A stretch of DNA of 64,000 nt from Trissonchulus latispiculum (Eukaryota; Nematoda; Enoplea; Enoplida; Ironidae). Position numbers and translations under genes: made by a program. This document shows positions 57,033-64,000 of the stretch, piece by piece. The notes under the pieces are model-generated. The model was not told the DNA's origin, searched no databases, and saw nothing but the letters and a program-made list of their open reading frames with translations. The stretch spans positions 15,001 through 79,000 of the forward strand of contig JASAND010006583.1 of the NCBI GenBank assembly GCA_030248195.1. The letters are read 5' to 3'. The stretch's first letter is position 1. Each line of letters begins with the position of its first letter.

Positions 57033-59288
57033 CCTGATTTCCGTTGGCGTAGTACAGTACTTGAGAAGGTACATTGAGATTGGAATTCTGAAGATAGTAG
57101 TCTGAGGCAGAGACATTCGATCCGACAGCCTGATCTACCTTGGGAAAACCGCCAAAATCAACTGAATCGTTTGTTTGTAGTTCCTAACTCAAAACATCAG
57201 TAACTTTCGATACCAGCATAAAAGTTATCTCTAAACTTTGCCTAAAAATGTGTCAAAAGATCATCTCTATCCTATCCTGCTCAGGAACTGGCGTTCCTGC
57301 CCTGTCTCTGGTTTAGACCACTAAGAAGTGGACATTATCAGATCCAAAGAAGAGGATTTAGTGAAGAGACTTAATTTAAAGCCTTTTAATTTAAATTATA
57401 ATTATATTAGCAGCCATCTCCCGGTATCACCCCGCCTGGACCGACCCCATTATTGTGTGCTATCCAAACTTCCCTAACCACTCGTGAGGTTGCAGGTGTA
57501 ACCTGACGAGATCACCCAACTCCATAGACCGGAATTGTAATACCCGACACTCTGTTAATCTTAGCTAATCATTTGTTATATTGAATCTGTGCTGTAGTTT
57601 TCTGTAAAAGACTAATAGAGAGTAGACCTGAGTTTAATTACACGACACGCAACACACCCTAACGTGCCCAGTCATAATACCTGAAGAAGAGGACTAATAA
57701 ATTAGTCTCAAGTTAATTGTTAACCGGTCAGTCACTAGTTTAGTCAATCTAATATTCGGAAATACTCAGTCCCTTAAAATAACCCTTTCCACCCAAGGGC
57801 TGGCAACTCTGGTAAATTGAGTAATCTGTAATCTTGTGAATATTTTGTAATCTTCGTTGCTGTTAATAATTGCCTTGAAACCATTCTGTCCCTTTAATTG
57901 TAACCATATCACGTTTAGATAATAAATTAATCTTGTTGCGTGCAAATCGTAGTCTACATTTCAGCTGCTGAAAAGAGATCCAGGTGAGATCTCTCAGAGA
58001 TAATACTAAAGGTAATCTGCTCAGATCCAATTAAGTTGGATCTGAATCTCAAGTCGAAGACTAATTGTCTGATCTTAGTTTTGACCTGTTGCGTCAAAGC
58101 AATCCTATCCATACTCCAGGTGCGATTGGATAGTGCCTAACCCCTCCCAATTAAACGAACTCACAGTAGTACCCCTAACAGGTTAGCTGTAGGGATCCCC
58201 GGTTTTGGTAAACCACCTTTCGGGAATCTCGTACATAAGTTTGTCTACCCAGGCAAACGCGCTAACCTTCCGTGTAAGCGAACTTTCAACCTAAGCGACC
58301 CCACTTTCGAAATCAAATTAAATTGGTCAAGTTTTCTATCCTAATCTCACTCAGTTCATTACATATTGTAAGTAAGCCGGAAAAAATCAAAACTATTCGC
58401 ACGATTTTGCACTCAAACTCATAATGTGAAGTAAACTACACAAGCTTTTTGAATCAAACAAATTGGAACAAAATACTTTGCCAAAGTCATAACATCATCT
58501 AATTCTAATCATACGGTTTAACATTAGCACTTTTCTGTTTTATCATTATATATTTTAGTAAAATATTTCATTTAGCAGTATGATTGAAGTTTAGTTTCAC
58601 TCAGCGGAAATTCTTTGGAAATATTTTCCGTATGGCTAGGATTCAGAGAATATGAAATAAAATCAATCACAATTGGTTCCTGAAGATGTGTAGTAAGCCA
58701 TAACAATTGCAAAAAATGCAAAGTGAAACTCAGAATCTGTAAACCTTGTTTTGCTGAGATTTTCCTTCTTACCGAGATTTGAAACCCACAGTCTGAAATC
58801 CCTCTCCTCCAAAAATAATAGCAGCAGCGATAAACCACTTACAGTCGACGGGACATGGAGAAGTTTAGATTTTAAAATAAAGATTTCAGACTCTCAGGGC
58901 CCATGTAATAGTTTTCATTTTCTAGTCAAGATTCAACGCAATCATTGTGGTTTCAAACCTAGATATAAGCTTGACAGGACATTGCAAATATTATGAGGAC
59001 ACTACTACAGCGACAAGCATTTAAAAACGACTCGATTAAGTTAAGAATATTTACATTGCTAGTTTTTGAATAATTGTTGAAGTTTTCAGTTGGCAAATAT
59101 TGGTAAAACTTTGAAAAATATCCTATAACAGCAAAAAAATTCCTCCAATCAAAAATACCGGGTCAAGACCGGGTCAGAGCTCGTGACCCGGTGACCCGGT
59201 CCATATAGTGACCCGAACTGACCCGGTGACCCGGTCCATATAGTGACCCGAACTGACCCGGTGACCCGGTGACCCGGTTTCATCTCTG
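54785..59288. mobile_element. hAT-type element, about 4.5 kb, 8-bp TSD GTAAGCAT
   Basis: The terminus CAGAGATGAAACCGGGTCAC is mirrored exactly at the right end (…TGACCCGGTTTCATCTCTG). GTAAGCAT flanks both sides (54777-54784 and 59289-59296). Both ends carry TGACCCGG tandem units in inverted orientation, the counterpart of TGACCCA units in the 17555 element. No transposase frame is seen; about 2.6 kb of the interior is a nested element. It inserted about 50 bp upstream of the lectin exon at 59338. Confidence 0.85.
55211..57811. mobile_element. Nested element with CAGAGTTGCCAG inverted ends
   Basis: CAGAGTTGCCAGTCCC at the left is mirrored by GGGCTGGCAACTCTG at the right, a hAT-like terminus. 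Flanking 8-mers (GTTAAAAC and GTAAATTG) are only partly alike. The interior is non-coding; it has a GATT microsatellite (about 57003-57030) and shares AACCCATTTGATTCAG with the block at 23645. Confidence 0.5.
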
Positions 59289-59337
59289 GTAAGCATGCCA
59301 AGTATTTTTAAAAGTGGATTTCTGCTTATTATTTCAG

Positions 59338-60968
59338 TGGAACAAACTTGTCCTTCTGGCTTTGAGCAGTACGGCTGCAATTGCTATAAACACCTAACTG
59401 TGATCGCAGACTACAACGTTGCCTCAGCCAGTTGCAAGTCGTCAGCTACGAATGCGACTTTTCCAGTGTTTTTAAATGCCGAGGAATTCCGACAATTTCC
59501 TGCTTGGCACTTCTATGCTTCGGCGTCTAGTTCGTAAGAGTGTTTACTAATAACTGGTATGTATTGTATTCAAGTCGCTCTAAACGCTCAACTTAAACTC
59601 TGGAGTCTGTTTCTAATGTGTTTGCATCATAGGAGCGCACTACAGTGAAGTTTATCTATTTAAATATGCGAAGATTACAAATATGGTTGTTATTGCTATT
59701 ATTATTTCTATTTATCTCCTGTATATTTTTTAGTGTCTATTTATTGCCCATACTTTATAGTGCAATTGTAATTAATTACGTAATTTGTTGTTTAAGTAAG
59801 AATCCATATTTCTGGACAGCTGGAGTGTGGGGCGATGAACAATGGGTACTTGAACACGACCACAGTCAAAAATTTCCGTAAGTTGATTAATACGTTTGCG
59901 AATTCGTCAATGTTTCATGAACACTCACTGTTGAGCCCCAGACTATGTATATGGTCATAGTTCGCATTTCTCGTTGCAGATTATTGTGTCTTATAATTTA
60001 TTTTATCATATCATTTATAATTATTTTATTTTATATACTTTTCTGAGCTTTGTCAAGCAGTTACATTACTTACAAAAGAAAAAACGTAGCAACTAAAAAG
60101 AGACCGGGGTACGCTTGTGTAAAGCAGACCTGTTAGTTGCAGCCCTCTAACCTCGATAGCAAATGCAAGTGTAGAGCCGTAGGCCGATGCAGCCAATGCC
60201 CGGTTATTGATATTTGGCAGAGGATTTGGTCAACTGTCTAGGTCGGGCATCGGCCATTGGCCATTCCTTCATGTTGGTCAAGTAATCGTTGGCCTAGCTT
60301 AGACGTATTGATGTTCACACCTACACTTTCAGAGAATTATTTCTTGCGTGCTTTATTTACTTTTGCGTTATCGTAAGAGTTTGCAAATCTTTAGTATGTA
60401 CCAAACGATATACCGTAGTGAGTACTCGCAACCAAAGGTTTGCAAAACCCTCTTGTTCCGACGACTGAAAAGCGGATAAAACTGAATGTAATGAAAACGC
60501 TTCAGGATTAATCGCGTAAAGGAGTGCACAACTTCTACACAAATTTAAAAACTAGCATCGAAAGTATTTTAAAGGTAAATGAAGTAATTTCTGAAAGTTT
60601 CATAAACGTTCAAGTTGATTTGAGCCGTGTACTAACAATAAGTGTCGGAAGGAATCACAACCTTAAACACCCAAATTTTCAATTGCACACGCACCCGTGT
60701 TATTTAAGCGAATGAAAGCTTTGCTGTTGCAAGCAACATTTATCTATTAGATCTAAAACTGATTAATCAAAGTAATTAACGGAAAGATTGCATTATTGCT
60801 GTTCTCAATTGTAGATATACAAAATTTTCTATTGGCATGGAGACAGGTAGTCCGGGTGCCAGTTGTTTATCCTATCTTGTTCAAGACGAATACACGGCCT
60901 ACACAGTAGCAGACTCTTGCTCGAACAGGGAGGTTATTTGCCAGGTTCGGTGGTGTGCAAGTAAGTGA
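59338..60968 (+). CDS. C-type lectin domain protein, three exons (5' end not found)
   Basis: Exons 59338-59533, 59797-59877 and from 60815 join in phase. They read EQTCPSGFEQYGCNCYKHLT … ADYNVASASCKSS … FLNAEEF, then KNPYFWTAGVWGDEQWVLEH, then YTKFSIGMETGSPGASCLSY … ADSCSNREVICQVRWC. This is the CTLD order: CPxGF…Y…C at the start, A…C in helix 1, FWxxG in the core and a final C…(V/F)IC. No EPN/QPD plus WND sugar-binding set is seen, so glycan binding is uncertain. If unspliced after VRWCA the protein ends at TGA 60966-60968; alternatively GTAAGT at 60961 is a donor towards the Thr-rich exon. The first exon starts in phase 1, so at least one upstream exon is missing from view. Confidence 0.75.
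59878..60814. other. Intron between lectin exons 2 and 3
   Basis: AT-rich. An unassigned minus-strand frame is at 60357-60542. No repeat family recognised. Confidence 0.4.
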
Positions 60969-61690
60969 CAAACCCTCCTAACCAGAATCAACATCTGCTG
61001 ACAAGATTCGAATCTAATTGTGCAGTCAAAAATTTTCCTAAGTCGTCAATACGGTACAGCTATTCAAAAACGCCAAATTATGCAACTTCAAAGACTGTGC
61101 CTTTGATGCAGGCGCGTGAACGAAGCTCTCATCGAATTGCTTTTGTAAAATACCTGCAACTTCGAAAGGTTGAAATCAGAGAAGTGAACTAGGTACGCTA
61201 TACGGGGATGTGGCTCAGTGGTAGGCGTTATACTACAAATCCAAAGCCACTTCTATGTTACGTTACTGTACTATGCAATTGGATTTACTTCGGTAAGTTT
61301 ACCTTTAAAACTATCAATTCACGTGTAAAAATAAGCTGAATGCGTTAAAATTAGTCGTTTATCAAGCTAGCTGCATTTTGAAACTGACGGGCAAATACCT
61401 ACTGCATATAAAATTAAATGTTTAGATAAATGAAGTTAAAACTTTTAGTCGGCAAATTATTGCTTGAAACAAATAAGAAATTTCTTTACTTGAATTGAAA
61501 GTCGTCATCTAGCATCCTCAAAAAATTATTATGTAGAATTAATACGTGCCATGCACATTCAGCCAAAAAAGCAGGTTTCATAAGACACTTTCTCAGCAAT
61601 GAAAAGCTCGGCAATGTCTTTTGCTCGCAGCTTATGCAATTCATAATTTTTTGATTTTCTGGACCTTCTGTAAAACTTGACTTTTGAACA
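60969..61690. other. Intron/intergenic with a tRNA-like 5' half at 61204-61230
   Basis: GGGGATGTGGCTCAGTGGTA resembles a tRNA acceptor/D arm with an A box, but no B box follows, so it is at most a fragment. Nothing else recognised. Confidence 0.35.
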
Positions 61691-61717
61691 TTCTCGGCTG
61701 TGCGATTTTCGACAAAG

Positions 61718-61865
61718 AATATTCAACCGTCAATTATTATAGCACCTGAATTTGCGACGTCTCGCACAATTACTGGAAAAGACGAATTGACTACAACGGA
61801 CACAACAACAACAATAACTACTACTACAACCACAACCGCAACAACAACAACTACTACTACTACTT

Positions 61866-61932
<67 letters not shown>

Positions 61933-61970
61933 AACCACAACCACAACAACAACAACTACTACTACTACTT

Positions 61971-62010
<40 letters not shown>

Positions 62011-62045
62011 TACTACTACTACTACTTCTACTACTACTACTACTT

Positions 62046-62088
<43 letters not shown>

Positions 62089-62638
62089 AACTGCTACTAC
62101 AATTACTACTACTACTGCTACTACTACTAAAACTGCTACTGCAACTACAACTACTACTACAGCTACTACTACAATTACTAAAAGAACTACTACTACAACA
62201 ACTACTGCTACTATCACTACTACTAAAGCTATCACTACTACTGCTTCTACTACTGCTGCAGCTACAATAACTAATACCGGTACCACTTCTATAACTACTA
62301 CTAAAACTAGTATACCCGCAACAATGACGACTACAACAACTGCTACTATAACAACCAGGACTTCAACTACTACTGGTACTACTACTACAACAACAACTAA
62401 TACTGGCACTGCTACCACTTCTATAACAACTACTACTACAACTATTGCCACTATTACTGCTACTATTATAACTGCTACAACAACTAATACTGGTACTAGT
62501 TCCACAACTGCTATTAAAACTACTATACCTGCAACAATCACTACTGCAACAACTGCTACAACTACTATTGGTACTCTTACTACGGCAACTACCACTACAA
62601 CAAGTAATGCTAATGCTGGCACTGCTACTACTACTACA

Positions 62639-62698
<60 letters not shown>

Positions 62699-62743
62699 AC
62701 TAGTACTACTACTACTACTACTACCACTACTACCACTATTACC

Positions 62744-62775
<32 letters not shown>

Positions 62776-62858
62776 AACTACTACTGCTAGAACTACTACT
62801 ACAACAGTTACTACTACAACACCAAGTATTACTATTACTACTACAACTACTACTTCTG

Positions 62859-62889
<31 letters not shown>

Positions 62890-62905
62890 AACTACTACTA
62901 CTACA

Positions 62906-62985
<80 letters not shown>

Positions 62986-63727
62986 CACTACTACTACTAC
63001 TACTACTACCACTACTACTACAACAGTTAGTACTACAACACCTAGTATTACTATTACTACTACAACTACTACTTCTGCTACTAATACTAGAGCTATAAAA
63101 ACAGCAACAATAATTACTACTAGTGCTACTGCTACAACTGCTACTACAACAACCAGGACAACGACAACTACGACTCGTACTACTAGTACAACAACAACTA
63201 CTACAACTACTACTACTATTGCCACTACCAGTCGTGCTGTTGCTACTACTTCAGCAATAACAGCTCCTACGACGACTACTTTTAGTACCAGGATTGCCGC
63301 TGCTACTATCACTGCTACTGACAAGCAAAACAAGTTCAAAACTACTAGCGATATGCAAACTACACAGCTGCAAACGGTCAGCTCTGAAGCAACAAATATG
63401 CACAAGACTGCAGCTACTAGCAAGCAGACCTTTGCGCAGATCAGCAGTGCCAGTTCTACTGCAGCAGCAGCTGCAAATCCAATAACTGCATACTCAACAG
63501 CACAGTCACCGTTGGACCATACTATGACCGGAACAACGCAAACCGCCAATACAGAATCAAAGCAGTCTAGTGCTGGAAGCTTTATGAAAACCAGTGCCCA
63601 AGAAGCAGCAGCAGTAGCACAGTCACTCGCCAGCATAGTCACTACCCCTGCGATTACCGTCACAACAACAACAAAGTTGACAATTTCGATTGGTAAATAT
63701 GAACCGCAAACCATGGTTTTACACTGA
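61718..63727 (+). CDS. Thr-rich mucin-like exon (ACT/ACA/ACC expansion)
   Basis: After an ACAAAG acceptor-like site the frame is open for about 670 codons. It starts NIQPSIIIAPEFATSRTITG, then has some 450 residues of almost pure Thr with scattered Ser, Ala, Ile, Val, Lys and Arg (about 61800-63290). A normal-complexity Ser/Thr/Ala/Gln tail follows (SDMQTTQLQTVSSEATNMHK, ASIVTTPAITVTTTTKL) to TGA 63725-63727. Such domains are O-glycosylated extracellular stalks. A GTAAAT donor-like site at about 63692 could instead splice onward past the window. It lies downstream of the lectin exons on the same strand, so a lectin plus mucin-stalk protein is plausible but not phase-proven. The opposite-strand Val-rich frame is its mirror. 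Confidence 0.6.
61800..63230. repeat. Trinucleotide tract (ACT)n with ACA/ACC interruptions
   Basis: Near-continuous ACT/ACA/ACC triplets; two blocks (about 62812-62880 and 63020-63085) share ACAACA(C)CAAGTATTACTATTAC-like sequence, showing internal duplication as well as slippage. Confidence 0.9.
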
Positions 63728-64000
63728 ATAATCGTAAGGTTTTAAGCCGTCACACCATAGGTTTAGTTCTTAGTTCAATTTTGGGCGTTGTTCATTTTCA
63801 TTGTGGTATTGCTAAGTGAAAGCAATTCTTATTCGGTTAGAGATTTTGTTATATAATAGCGATGCCACGGTCCAAATATATGTCACCCTTCCTGTTTATT
63901 TTTACTAAGGAAATGTATGCTAAGAATTGCAGTGATTGTTGATGTTATAAACTTCAGACCTACGTTCTACAAATCTGGCTATATCTAAAGGTCTTATTAA
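63728..64000. other. Sequence after the Thr-rich exon, nothing recognised
   Basis: AT-rich, no exon or repeat recognised up to the window end. Confidence 0.4.

Noticed and set aside
62568..63098. Plus-strand Leu-rich frame
   Set aside because: Another frame of the same triplet repeat.
61723..63714. Minus-strand 663-residue Val-rich frame
   Set aside because: It is the antisense reading of the ACT triplet tract (AGT read as Val in the shifted frame), with no independent domain.
1..64000. CRISPR arrays, operons or bacterial promoters
   Set aside because: The tandem arrays lack spacer structure, and the introns, LINE/LTR elements and Polintons show eukaryotic nuclear DNA.

Overview
The window is animal (metazoan) nuclear DNA, probably from an invertebrate. 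It is AT-rich and intron-rich, and small exons with GT-AG borders are scattered between transposable elements. The species cannot be named from the sequence. All host genes found lie on the + strand. (1) About 530-13883: a DEG/ENaC-type sodium channel gene with two EGF-like domains in its extracellular part; the start is upstream of the window and no second membrane segment was found. (2) 29309-34992: the first four exons of a second DEG/ENaC gene, covering the cytoplasmic HG motif, TM1 and the FPxVxICN motif. (3) 59338-60968: three exons of a C-type lectin domain. (4) 61718-63727: one very long Thr-rich, mucin-like exon built from an ACT/ACA/ACC expansion. Exon phases were followed by hand and agree wherever a join is proposed.

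Mobile DNA fills most of the introns. The centrepiece is a nest of two related Polinton/Maverick (adintovirus-like) elements at about 35085-52794. The outer element A is decayed, with inverted ends, tandem subterminal units and broken small ORFs. Element B (41798-52284, about 10.5 kb) sits inside A's right terminal repeat. B has a perfect 6-bp target duplication (TCAATT) and termini that begin with AG, both hallmarks of Polintons. It carries a compact overlapping cassette on the + strand: penton C-terminal part, pVI/pX-like minor virion protein, major capsid (hexon-like) protein, adenain-type protease, a TATA-binding-protein-like gene, and an unknown 95-residue ORF. Near the ends it also carries a CARD-domain protein and two inward-facing spliced C2H2 zinc-finger genes whose first exons lie in the terminal repeats. 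I see no DNA polymerase B, integrase or packaging ATPase, so B is a capsid-and-regulator element that would need helpers to move.

Other elements include a Ty3/gypsy retrotransposon (minus strand, 29.7-32.85 kb) without gag/protease, a 5'-truncated LINE with RNase H (about 26.99-27.74 kb), and two hAT-type elements with exact 8-bp target duplications (17555-18418 and 54785-59288) plus a similar one at 34039-34569. There is also a TTAA-flanked element (18888-19855), several large fold-back elements with tandem, often palindromic subterminal repeats, a seven-copy 155-bp satellite (3610-4671), and tRNA-like SINE or pseudogene fragments.

The most interesting system is element B. A capsid-encoding transposon carries its own TBP-like factor, a death-fold (CARD) protein present in only one terminal repeat, and terminal-repeat-driven zinc-finger genes with diverged bodies. 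Together these suggest private transcription control and host-defence interference.
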